DNA of 64,000 nucleotides from Arthrobacter methylotrophus (lineage in GTDB: Bacteria; Actinomycetota; Actinomycetes; Actinomycetales; Micrococcaceae), in the NCBI RefSeq assembly GCF_039539965.1, contig NZ_BAABED010000001.1, positions 1,860,001-1,924,000 on the forward strand. The letters run 5' to 3'. Below the pieces are notes generated by a model. The model did no database searches, was not told the DNA's origin, and saw only the letters and a program-made list of their open reading frames with translations. The position numbers and the translations under genes are program-made. The number at the start of each line of letters is the position of its first letter. Within the stretch, counting starts at the first letter, position 1. Positions 23,150 to 30,773 of this stretch are shown in pieces.

Positions 23150-24574
23150 ATGACCAGCACCTTGATCACCCGACAGCCCAAGGGGATTCCCGTCGGGGGC
23201 CAGTTCGTCGCCACCGAGCACAGTGAAACAGGCGTGACCCTCACTCATGCAGGACCCGCGCCGCTTACTGAAGAAGCCATCCTCGATGCCGTCGCCCGTC
23301 ATGAAGGCCCCGGCGCGGTCCCGGGCGTCCACCGGCGCATCGCCGAAACCACAACCGCGGGCGGGCGACAGCTGTTCCTGCAACGCTGCGACGCCATGTA
23401 CAACCCGGACTCCGAATACCGGATCGACCGGTCCATCTACGGACCCACCCCTGAACAGTGCGACGCACTTGCGGCCCTGGGCTACGAGTCGGTGAACGAG
23501 TTCTCCCGGGAGAAACTCAACCGCTTCCGCGGCGTCGGATCCCTCATCGACAGCGGGGTTGGACCGGAGAGGCTGGAGGTGCTCGACAAGCTGAGCACCC
23601 ACGAGCACCAGTGGTCCGCTTGGGAGAAGGAGGCTTACCTGAACACTCCGCTGGATGACCTTGAACGGGTCATCGCCGACAAGGACATGACACGTGCCGA
23701 TGCGTATGTGGCCACTGTTGATCTGATGGGGAATGAGTCCCGCTCGGCACGGGCCCGCCACGCCCTTGATATGAAAATCGGCGATCGTGCACTCATCGAA
23801 GCGGACAAGTACCCGCTCGAGGTCCTGGCTGACTTGCGCGACGCCCTCCCTGAAAGCAAGCGGAACGCCGCTCAAATCGTTAATCTCGCCGACCGCGGCA
23901 TCACCGGAGCGCATTTGCGCACCTACGGTTCCAAGGCCTGCGAAACCTTCACCGGCCAGCAACTCGAAGACGCCCTGGTGGCACCCAAAACCATCCGTTC
24001 CTTCCTCACCGCAGGGTTCCAGCCCTCCCTGGACGAGATGAAGACCCTCCACAGCGCCGGCTACACCTCCGGCAACGACCTCAAAGCAGCAAGCCAGGTG
24101 CTGCGCACTACCGACACGGCACGTCTGGCCGCGGCCCGCAAACACGCAACCGGCGCACAGCTGACAGTCTTTGCGGCGGCGACCGGGAAGTCACTGCGGC
24201 CCGATGATCCGAAAGCCATCGGCAGGCTCCTCAAGCTCGGCATCGAAAACCCCGACCAGCTGCGGCCCTGGACGGAGGCGTGCCATACACGGGCCAACGC
24301 CTTCATCAACCGGGACCAGAGCATTCTGGCCATCCACGCCGACGTCATCAAGGCCGGTATCACCCCGGACCGGCTAGGTGCCATCACCCGTGCAGGTATC
24401 CCCGTCACGGAAGCGGCCAAGTACAAGAACACCACCGACCTGTGGGCTGCCGGCGCCGGATACCGGGCCGCCTGGGACGCCGACCAGGCCACTCAGGTCG
24501 CGCGGCGCTGGCAGAACGAACCAACCCCCTGGGCATACACCGAAGACACCTACCTTGACGGAGAAACCTCATGA
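23150..24574 (+). CDS. GGQF-tagged helical-repeat protein, 474 aa
   Basis: Function not recognised. Residues 7-25 (TRQPKGIPVGGQFVATEHSE) repeat the tag of the preceding protein almost exactly, then diverge. From about residue 100 the protein is a series of short helical units with a recurring G-[IY]-x...L/A pattern (LADRGITGAHLRTYGS, LTAGFQPSLDEMKTLHSAG, IKAGITPDRLGAITRAGIP), like a superhelical scaffold. ATG 23150 has AGAAAGAAG upstream. The stop overlaps the next start (ATGA at 24571). Confidence 0.68.
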   Translation: MTSTLITRQPKGIPVGGQFVATEHSETGVTLTHAGPAPLTEEAILDAVARHEGPGAVPGVHRRIAETTTAGGRQLFLQRCDAMYNPDSEYRIDRSIYGPTPEQCDALAALGYESVNEFSREKLNRFRGVGSLIDSGVGPERLEVLDKLSTHEHQWSAWEKEAYLNTPLDDLERVIADKDMTRADAYVATVDLMGNESRSARARHALDMKIGDRALIEADKYPLEVLADLRDALPESKRNAAQIVNLADRGITGAHLRTYGSKACETFTGQQLEDALVAPKTIRSFLTAGFQPSLDEMKTLHSAGYTSGNDLKAASQVLRTTDTARLAAARKHATGAQLTVFAAATGKSLRPDDPKAIGRLLKLGIENPDQLRPWTEACHTRANAFINRDQSILAIHADVIKAGITPDRLGAITRAGIPVTEAAKYKNTTDLWAAGAGYRAAWDADQATQVARRWQNEPTPWAYTEDTYLDGETS

Positions 24575-25557
24575 CCCCCGTGAAAACCACTACCATCCCG
24601 GCCGAGCACCTGCTACGGGTCACCACGCTAAACATCAACCACGCCCCCGATGAAGTAGAACGGCGCACCGGGCTGGCATGCGATGAGCTTGGCGTCCTCC
24701 GACCCTCCGTTCTGTGCCTCCAGGAGGTCCGTTTCGAAGCCGCGGGCCGCTCCCGGCAGCTGGACACCATCGCCGCCGAGACCGGCTTGACCGTCATCTC
24801 CGCCCAGGCCCAGCACCCACGCAGGGATGGCGGGCTCTCAGGCAACGCGGTGCTCTCCTCTTTGCTGGAAATCGAATCGAGCTCCATCGACTTCGCCACA
24901 CCTGACTGCCAGCTCACCAGCGCCGACTACGCCGTCCTGGAAGCCCCCACCGGCCATACCCTCATTGTCATCTCCGCTCACCTTGCCTGGGGTGGAGACA
25001 GGGAAGGGACCCGTCTGGCCCAGGTGACCGCCATCGACGGGCGCGTCCGGGCGCTGATGGACCGGTATCAGGACCGGAGCCCCGTTGCGATCCTCGCCGG
25101 GGACTTCAACACCCTCCCAGGAAGCGACACCAACAGGTACCTCAACGGCCAGGGCGCCGGCACCAACGGCGACTACACCTTCTGGACCGAAGCGTTCGCC
25201 GTCGTTGGTGATCCGGCCGAAGCCACCACGGTCGCCTCCGGAAACTACTGGGCCCAGCAGACCGCACGCATCGTCGGCATCGAATTTCCGGAAATGCTCC
25301 CTGACCGGCGCATCGATTACGTATGGACCTACGACTGGGCTTACGGCCGGCCCGGCTGCCCTGTCGCGATGCAGCGGTCTTTCACGGACACGACCCGCTA
25401 CGGGTTCCCCGCCTCGGACCACTATGGGCTCACCGTGGACCTCTGGACCCCGCCGATCCTGGCCACTGTCCCCGCGAAGCTGCTCAGCACGGACGACGTC
25501 CTGACCGATCAGCTCATGCTCGACCTGGGAGAAACGCGGGAGAGCGTACTCGTGTGA
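24571..25557 (+). CDS. endonuclease/exonuclease/phosphatase-fold enzyme
   Basis: 328 residues of the EEP (DNase I-like) superfamily. Catalytic motifs: N in TTLNINH, LQEVR (Glu) at about 50-54, SAHLAWGG, AGDFNT (Asp/Asn), RRIDYVW, and SDHYGLTV (Asp-His). The substrate may be nucleic acid or a phosphoester; no signal peptide is present, so it acts in the cytoplasm. Third gene of the operon starting at 22226. Confidence 0.85.
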   Translation: MTPVKTTTIPAEHLLRVTTLNINHAPDEVERRTGLACDELGVLRPSVLCLQEVRFEAAGRSRQLDTIAAETGLTVISAQAQHPRRDGGLSGNAVLSSLLEIESSSIDFATPDCQLTSADYAVLEAPTGHTLIVISAHLAWGGDREGTRLAQVTAIDGRVRALMDRYQDRSPVAILAGDFNTLPGSDTNRYLNGQGAGTNGDYTFWTEAFAVVGDPAEATTVASGNYWAQQTARIVGIEFPEMLPDRRIDYVWTYDWAYGRPGCPVAMQRSFTDTTRYGFPASDHYGLTVDLWTPPILATVPAKLLSTDDVLTDQLMLDLGETRESVLV

Positions 25558-25562
25558 TCCCC

Positions 25563-25595
25563 GGGGCGGCCGGGGAGAGAGACCTCGGCCGCCCC
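25563..25595 (+). terminator. hairpin built into the next promoter
   Basis: 10-bp perfect stem (25563-25572 with 25586-25595). The loop holds GGGGAG and the right arm ends at the first base of the CACACAT box. Confidence 0.6.
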
Positions 25596-25601
25596 ACACA
25601 T
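25572..25601 (+). promoter_or_regulatory. class A promoter, gene at 25609
   Basis: GGGGAG at 25572-25577, 17 bp, CACACAT at 25595-25601, GTGGCCC, ATG. Confidence 0.75.
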
Positions 25602-25608
25602 GTGGCCC

Positions 25609-26355
25609 ATGACTAACGAAAGCGCCCCCGCGCGCCCATACGGCGTCTTTATCGACGCCCTGCTTGTCACCTCCACGTTTTACGGCCAGACGCCAGCCCA
25701 AATGCGCTACATCGACGCCGGACTGACCAGCGATGAAGCTCATCAACTCGCCCGGCCGGAGCTTCGCTCCCGGCTGGTGGCAGCCACCTCCTTCCGCGCC
25801 GAGGTCGTGGTTCCCGTACTCGTGGGCCTCGTTGTTTTCGGCGTATTCGGGTTCATTCCTCGACATTCGGGCACCGACCTGCCGTACCCGTTCGTGGGCG
25901 CTATTCTGGTTCTCCTGGGGCTGGCACTGGCCAGCGCAGCCATTACCGGGTCTGTATATGCCTCCCGCGTCGGCAAGCAGTTGGATACGGTCCGCGAGTC
26001 CTTCATCGCATCGGGGAAAATTGTGTCGGACTTCAATCTGCCCGACGGATTCAAGACAGACCTGAAGCGCATCGACACCGCGCTGAGCGCACTTCAAAGG
26101 AACGGCCGCGCAGACCATGACGCCCAGGCCCAGGAAGCGGTCGCTGCCCTGTTGGAGTCCAACGCGCACAAGCCTTCCGCCCGGCACCTCGAAATCGCTG
26201 AGTCTGACGCAATGGACGAAAGCTCGGTGAAGATCCGCGACTTGACCAACGAGGAACGAAAGCGGTGGCGAGCCGACATTGCGAAGGCCGAAACCCTGAT
26301 TCTGGACATTGAAGCCGCCGCATCGGCTCCTGCCAACGCTTCGGTAGCGGCCTAG
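25609..26355 (+). CDS. two-helix membrane protein, 248 aa
   Basis: Not recognised. Two membrane helices at about 67-85 (VVVPVLVGLVVFGVFGFIP) and 96-119 (FVGAILVLLGLALASAAITGS), then a soluble coiled-coil-rich tail of 125 residues (TDLKRIDTALSALQRN ... ERKRWRADIAKAETLILD). Leaderless start. A stem with bulge lies about 10 bp after the stop (26361-26391, right arm CAGGAC). Confidence 0.66.
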   Translation: MTNESAPARPYGVFIDALLVTSTFYGQTPAQMRYIDAGLTSDEAHQLARPELRSRLVAATSFRAEVVVPVLVGLVVFGVFGFIPRHSGTDLPYPFVGAILVLLGLALASAAITGSVYASRVGKQLDTVRESFIASGKIVSDFNLPDGFKTDLKRIDTALSALQRNGRADHDAQAQEAVAALLESNAHKPSARHLEIAESDAMDESSVKIRDLTNEERKRWRADIAKAETLILDIEAAASAPANASVAA

Positions 26356-26411
26356 CCCGTCCTGGACCACTCCTGTTTTTTGTGGCAGGACCTTTCGAAC
26401 GAGGCATAACT

Positions 26412-26444
26412 GAGGCGGTCAGGGAGAAAAACCCTGGCCGCCTC
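26412..26444 (+). terminator. hairpin built into the next promoter
   Basis: 13-bp stem with one G-U (26412-26424 with 26432-26444). It encloses the upstream hexamer of the class A promoter and stops at its box. Confidence 0.55.
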
Positions 26445-26450
26445 ACACAT
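26421..26450 (+). promoter_or_regulatory. class A promoter, gene at 26459
   Basis: AGGGAG, 17 bp, CACACAT at 26444-26450, 8-bp gap, ATG. Confidence 0.66.
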
Positions 26451-26458
26451 GGAGACCT

Positions 26459-26638
26459 ATGACTTCTTCCAACGCCCCTGCGCGCCCCGACTCCGCGGCC
26501 GAGGATTCCGACCCTGTCGCCATCCGCACCCGGACGCTGGCCGCGAAGGCAGCATGGGGCCGGGACGTGGCACGGGCTGAACACCTCGTTCTGGAACTGG
26601 AAGACGCCGCTGCCGGGAAGGTCCCCGCAACGGTCTGA
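26459..26638 (+). CDS. hypothetical small leaderless protein, 59 aa
   Basis: Sequence begins MTSSNAPARPDSAAED and continues with a helix (IRTRTLAAKAAWGRDVARAE, LVLELEDAAAG). Not recognised. Supported by its class A promoter with the start at the expected position, high GC3 and full use of the gap between two promoters. Confidence 0.6.
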   Translation: MTSSNAPARPDSAAEDSDPVAIRTRTLAAKAAWGRDVARAEHLVLELEDAAAGKVPATV

Positions 26639-26646
26639 CGAGGTTC

Positions 26647-26676
26647 GGTGACGCTTTTCAAAACCGCCGCACACAT
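26647..26676 (+). promoter_or_regulatory. class A promoter, operon 26754-27535 (leadered)
   Basis: GGTGAC at 26647-26652, 17 bp, CACACAT at 26670-26676. About 70 bp of leader before ATG 26754. Confidence 0.68.
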
Positions 26677-26753
26677 GGGTGTCAACGGGCCCCCCGGAGT
26701 GTTCACCCACCTCCCGGGGGCCCGCACCCAACTTCAAGCGAGGATCACATTCC

Positions 26754-26948
26754 ATGGCATCTCATGTGCTCACCAACGACCAACTGCTCGAATCCCGGGA
26801 CATCGTCGCGCGTCTGCGTGAATTCGCCGTCCGCATCGGCGACCGCCACGGTGACGACGCGCCCGTCCTGACCGCCGGTATGGTCCAGGCCGTCCTTGAT
26901 GATGAGCCGGGCAAGCTCGCCGACCTCGAAGCTGCGGCAGGCCTTTGA
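26754..26948 (+). CDS. hypothetical small protein, 64 aa
   Basis: Not recognised; short helical acidic protein (MASHVLTNDQLLESRDIVARL). ATG 26754 behind GCGAGGATC; a GTG at 26679 is in frame but would lie between box and expected transcript start. Its stop overlaps the start of the exonuclease gene (TTGA). Confidence 0.58.
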   Translation: MASHVLTNDQLLESRDIVARLREFAVRIGDRHGDDAPVLTAGMVQAVLDDEPGKLADLEAAAGL

Positions 26949-27535
26949 TACCCGGACTGGACTTTGTCGCGATCGACTTCGAGCTCGCCAATCCGAAGCA
27001 CTCCTCCATCTGCCAGATCGGCCTCGTGAAGGTCCGTGACGGCCAGCTTGGGAAGACACACACCCACTACGTGATGCCACCTCCCGGCCACCAGCACTTC
27101 GGAGACCGGCAGATCGCCGTGCACGGCATCACCCGCCGCATGATCGACGGCGCCGACGGCTGGGATCTCATGTTGCCCCGCCTGGCCGCCTTCGCCGGGG
27201 ACCTGCCGTTGGTCGCCCATAACGTCACCGCCGAGCGGTCCATGATCCGTCAGACCTCCGAGGCCGCCGGTCTGGTCCCGCCTGACTTCACCTACTACTG
27301 CACCCAACGCGCAGCCCAGCTGCACATCCCCGAACAAGGCCCGTTCCGGCTCAACGTGCTCGTCGAGAAGCTTGGCCTTCCACCCTTGCAGCACCACGAC
27401 GCCGGTGAAGATGCCGCCGCAGCCGCGCACCTGGCAGTTAAGCTTTCCGAAATCACCGGGATCTCCGACGTCCATGAGCTCTTCCCTATGATGAAGCCCT
27501 CACCGGCGACCAAGAAGGCGTGGAAGAAGTTCTGA
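26945..27535 (+). CDS. DnaQ-like DEDDh 3'-5' exonuclease
   Basis: 196 residues. Exo I motif FVAIDFELAN (Asp/Glu, residues 7-16), Exo II HNVTAERSMI near 94-103, Exo III HHDAGEDA near 156-163 (His and Asp). This is the proofreading/RNase T class that trims DNA or RNA 3' ends with two metal ions. No polymerase is adjacent, so it acts alone or in trans. TTG start overlapping the upstream stop. Confidence 0.86.
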   Translation: MIPGLDFVAIDFELANPKHSSICQIGLVKVRDGQLGKTHTHYVMPPPGHQHFGDRQIAVHGITRRMIDGADGWDLMLPRLAAFAGDLPLVAHNVTAERSMIRQTSEAAGLVPPDFTYYCTQRAAQLHIPEQGPFRLNVLVEKLGLPPLQHHDAGEDAAAAAHLAVKLSEITGISDVHELFPMMKPSPATKKAWKKF

Positions 27536-27678
27536 TGAGCGTCAATCAGCGTCGGCTGAACTTCAACACTCCACCTGCTCACAATGCACGTCAGATGGAG
27601 CTGATCGCTTGTAGGCTGGCGGACAGATGGCCCCCAGCCAGCACACTGTTCCGTTGGGTCAAGGTTCCTCATCTTTGA
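27535..27678 (+). CDS. possible small ORF, 47 aa
   Basis: ATG 27535 overlaps the exonuclease stop (TGATG). The 47-residue product (MSVNQRRLNFNTPPAHNARQ...) has no known family. It is the only frame in a 155-bp gap, but the codon use is AT-richer than the operon, and the gap may just be a leader. Confidence 0.28.
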   Translation: MSVNQRRLNFNTPPAHNARQMELIACRLADRWPPASTLFRWVKVPHL

Positions 27679-27690
27679 AAAGGGGCAAGA

Positions 27691-28230
27691 ATGTCGGAGC
27701 TCGAAGAAGCAATGCGTGTTCAGGTTGCCGCGATTAGGGAGCAAAACGACCGGCGATCCGACGAAGCACGTCAATCTGAACGCAGGCTCCGTGAATTCCG
27801 GGACCTCTTGCTGTCCAAAGGGGTCCAGTCGGATCAGGCATATAGCCAGGATCTGCAACGTACTTATGTGGAAACAGAGCACAGGATGTTCGGCAAGTCC
27901 GTGCCTGCCCACAATCAGTACATCTTTGACTTCAAACCTGCCGCCCGTGGTTGGGTCTTATCAGACACTCTGTCTGATACGGGGTACACCGTTGGCGAGT
28001 TCCTCACCGAGAACCTTATAATTCATCGCTACTCCTCCTCGACCATCCCTGTGCCCGAAAGCAAGATCCAATATCTTGGGCTGACTAACCGTGATCTTTT
28101 GCCTTCGGCATACTTCCGCCCCGAGAGAGTCGTTCTTGTGTTGGGCGAGCAGCTCACGGGTGTTCATCGCTGGGGCGACAGCGCCGGTTTGGTGAGATTG
28201 GCCGACATCGTCCGTCGATACTTGGCATAA
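27691..28230 (+). CDS. hypothetical protein, 179 aa, lower GC
   Basis: Not recognised. The first 60 residues are a charged coiled coil (SELEEAMRVQVAAIREQNDR, RQSERRLREFRDLL); the rest is alpha/beta. ATG 27691 with AAAAGGGG upstream. Codon use is clearly more AT-rich than in the flanking genes, pointing to separate acquisition. Confidence 0.62.
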   Translation: MSELEEAMRVQVAAIREQNDRRSDEARQSERRLREFRDLLLSKGVQSDQAYSQDLQRTYVETEHRMFGKSVPAHNQYIFDFKPAARGWVLSDTLSDTGYTVGEFLTENLIIHRYSSSTIPVPESKIQYLGLTNRDLLPSAYFRPERVVLVLGEQLTGVHRWGDSAGLVRLADIVRRYLA

Positions 28231-28245
28231 GTGCTGCATCGGTAG

Positions 28246-28275
28246 GTAGAGCTTCGTTGGATGTGCCGCACACAT
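28246..28275 (+). promoter_or_regulatory. class A promoter, gene at 28283
   Basis: GTAGAG at 28246-28251, 17 bp, CACACAT at 28269-28275, ATGCGGC, ATG. Confidence 0.66.
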
Positions 28276-28282
28276 ATGCGGC

Positions 28283-28927
28283 ATGACTGTACCTGCCCCC
28301 GTAACGACCACGACCGACATCAAAGTCGCGACGCCGCTTAAATCCAGCGTCCTTTTGACCCTCGGCAACCTCATCGACGCCGCGTGGCCTGGCTCGCAGC
28401 TGGTCACCAACGAGGACCCGTACACCAAGCAGGTGATCTTCCGGGTCGATCACTCGGCGCGAGTGGATGTCGATGACACCGCTGCCGCGGACATGCTGGT
28501 CGAACCGGACGAGTTCGAGGTCGACATCGTGTCCTTGGGACCGGAAGGCGTCAAAACCCTGACCCCGGAGTTCATTGGCGCCAACTTCCTGCCCGTCATC
28601 AAGCAGGCTTTCGAGCAAAACCCCGAGGCGGAGAACTACCTCGAGTTCACGCTCATCGACAAGGAAGACCACCAACGGTACTTGCTGACTTTCTGCCGGT
28701 CCGCCCAGCAGACACCGCACGAGCTGCGGATGCTCGCCGAACAGGAGCTCACGGAGGCCCGGGGCAAGATCCACCGCGAATATGCGGCCGCGATCTATGC
28801 CCTGCTCGGCCACCCCCGCGGCGGCCGTCCCGATAACTACGAGGACGGCGTCAAGGCTGCCCTGGATGCCGTCCGCCAGCTTGGCTTCCCCTACTCGGAT
28901 GCCGAGTCCTCTGATGGCGAGGACTGA
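28283..28927 (+). CDS. hypothetical leaderless protein, 214 aa
   Basis: Not recognised. A soluble alpha/beta protein with many acidic residues (FRVDHSARVDVDDTAAADML, EPDEFEVDIVSLGPEGVKTL) and an acidic tail (DAESSDGED). Its stop overlaps the metalloprotease gene (TGATG at 28925), so the two are coupled. Confidence 0.66.
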   Translation: MTVPAPVTTTTDIKVATPLKSSVLLTLGNLIDAAWPGSQLVTNEDPYTKQVIFRVDHSARVDVDDTAAADMLVEPDEFEVDIVSLGPEGVKTLTPEFIGANFLPVIKQAFEQNPEAENYLEFTLIDKEDHQRYLLTFCRSAQQTPHELRMLAEQELTEARGKIHREYAAAIYALLGHPRGGRPDNYEDGVKAALDAVRQLGFPYSDAESSDGED

Positions 28928-30210
28928 TGGGCGACCAGCCCCTCGACGTCACCGACCCACCCCTGACCCGCAGGGAACTACGACGCCGGGAAGAAGTCGC
29001 CCGCGCCCCCCAGCCCGCCCCGGAAGCCATCCCGGAGCAGCCGCCGCCACCGGCTCCAATACCTGCCGCAGCGCCCTTCCCGGGGCCGCGCAGCTCGCCT
29101 TCGGGCCGTGTCCCGCAATGGGCGATCGACGAGGCAGCCGGCCGTCCAGTGCAGGACACGGCATGGCGCTCACCTTCGCGGCCTTTGTACGACTGGCAGG
29201 CTACCCGGGACGTCCCTGCAGCCGCAGCTTACGTACCGCCGGCTGTCCGCCGCCGGTCCCCGGCCAAACGGTTCTTCCGCGCCCTTGGGCGGGCCATCGG
29301 CGACTTCTTCGGAGGCCTCTGGAACCTGATCAAGTTCCTGATACTGAGCGCCATCTTCACAGCGGCCATCTGGAATGCCCTCACCTATTTGGCCCCCGGA
29401 TTCACCTCAGAAACCGGAAGGCTCCTGGCCTCCCACGGCATCAGCAGCCCGGCACTCAACCCTGTCGCGCCACCCTACTCCGGCGCCAAGCCCCAAGGGG
29501 CCGGGTCCGCCGACGGGAAAGCTCCTCCGTCCGGGGTCGAAGAATCAGACCACCACCTCGGCACCCCTGCCCCCGTACCCGGAAGCAGCAACTCCTACGC
29601 ATTCATGGGCAAAGGCACCGACCAGCCCTTCATTTCCTATGACCCGTGTCGCCCCATCCACTATGTCGTGCGGCCAACGAACGCACCGGCTGACAGCGCC
29701 AAGATCATCGCCGAAGCCGTCTCCTCCGTCTCCCGGGCCACCGGCTTCGTATTCATCAACGACGGGCCAACCGACGAAGCACCGTCAACGGACCGTCCCG
29801 CTTACCAGCCGCAACGCTATGGAAACCGCTGGGCACCGGTCTTGTTCGCCTGGGAAACCCAAGCAGAGCAACCCATGTTCACCGATAACCTCATCCCTGG
29901 GTCCAAAACCACCCTGGGCCTGGGCGGCAGCATGGCTGTCACCGTTGACGGGAAAGACGCAGCCTACGTCACCGGGCAGGTCAGGCTCAACGCGGCCGCC
30001 CTGGGCACCATGTCGTACGGTACTGACGGGTACGCCACAGTCGCCGCCGCAGTCAAGCACGAGCTTGGCCACGTGGTCGGTCTGGACCATGTGGCGGATC
30101 CGACCCAGCTCATGGCGCCTTCGATGTCAGGACAGGTTCACGACTTCGGCTCCGGCGATCTCACCGGACTGGCCATGCTCGGCAACGGCAAGTGCCGCCC
30201 CAACGTCTGA
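28927..30210 (+). CDS. membrane-anchored matrixin-like zinc metalloprotease
   Basis: 427 residues. Cytoplasmic proline-rich N-terminus beginning with a TRRELRRRE box, one membrane helix at about 136-156 (LIKFLILSAIFTAAIWNALT), then an extracytoplasmic protease domain. Zinc motif HELGHVVGLDH at about 378-388 (HExxHxxGxxH) and the methionine of a Met-turn in LMAPSM about 10 residues later place it in the metzincin/matrixin group. It would act on proteins outside the membrane. Translationally coupled to the preceding gene. Confidence 0.83.
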   Translation: MGDQPLDVTDPPLTRRELRRREEVARAPQPAPEAIPEQPPPPAPIPAAAPFPGPRSSPSGRVPQWAIDEAAGRPVQDTAWRSPSRPLYDWQATRDVPAAAAYVPPAVRRRSPAKRFFRALGRAIGDFFGGLWNLIKFLILSAIFTAAIWNALTYLAPGFTSETGRLLASHGISSPALNPVAPPYSGAKPQGAGSADGKAPPSGVEESDHHLGTPAPVPGSSNSYAFMGKGTDQPFISYDPCRPIHYVVRPTNAPADSAKIIAEAVSSVSRATGFVFINDGPTDEAPSTDRPAYQPQRYGNRWAPVLFAWETQAEQPMFTDNLIPGSKTTLGLGGSMAVTVDGKDAAYVTGQVRLNAAALGTMSYGTDGYATVAAAVKHELGHVVGLDHVADPTQLMAPSMSGQVHDFGSGDLTGLAMLGNGKCRPNV

Positions 30211-30217
30211 CCCGTCC

Positions 30218-30247
30218 GGGCAGGAAGATCTAGAACGCCGCACACAT
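30218..30247 (+). promoter_or_regulatory. class A promoter, NfeD-flotillin operon (leadered)
   Basis: GGGCAG, 17 bp, CACACAT at 30241-30247; about 30 bp of leader before ATG 30285. Confidence 0.58.
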
Positions 30248-30284
30248 GATCCGGCGACACACCACGTCCATCTGAAAGCACTCC

Positions 30285-30773
30285 ATGACAACCTTCCTCA
30301 TCGTCGGCCTGATCGGCGCCGCCCTTCTGGTCGTCTCGACCTTGATCGGCGACCTGCTCGGAGCCTTCAACATCGGTGACGGCCTCATCTCGGGAGCCTC
30401 CGTCGGAGCCGGGCTGACCTTCTTCGGCATCCCCGGCTACCTCGTGCTGAGCTCCGGAGGGTCCCTCTGGCTGGCCCTTGCCGCCGGGATCGTGCTCGCT
30501 GCCGCCGCCATGCTCATGATCCGCACCATCACCCGTCGACTGGCCGCCTCATCAGAGCCTGCTACCTACGACCTGATTGGCCTGGCGGGTATCACCACCG
30601 AAGCCACCACCGCCACTTACGGCGAAGTGAAACTTTCCCACCCCCGCGAGATCAACAAACGACTCGCGTTCAGCACCGACCCCTTGCCCGCCGGGGTGTC
30701 CGTCGTCGTGACGGAAACCCTTGGTTCGAAGGTCAAGGTCGCACCCACCACAACAGAAAGGCTCTCCGAATGA
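30285..30773 (+). CDS. NfeD-like membrane protein
   Basis: 162 residues with a first helix at 3-22, two further helices at about 44-78 (LTFFGIPGYLVLSSGGSLWL, LAAGIVLAAAAMLMI), then an OB-like C-terminal domain (LIGLAGITTEATTATYGEVKL). NfeD proteins work with flotillins in membrane domains, and the flotillin gene overlaps it by 4 bp, so the pair is a standard NfeD-flotillin operon. Confidence 0.82.
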   Translation: MTTFLIVGLIGAALLVVSTLIGDLLGAFNIGDGLISGASVGAGLTFFGIPGYLVLSSGGSLWLALAAGIVLAAAAMLMIRTITRRLAASSEPATYDLIGLAGITTEATTATYGEVKLSHPREINKRLAFSTDPLPAGVSVVVTETLGSKVKVAPTTTERLSE

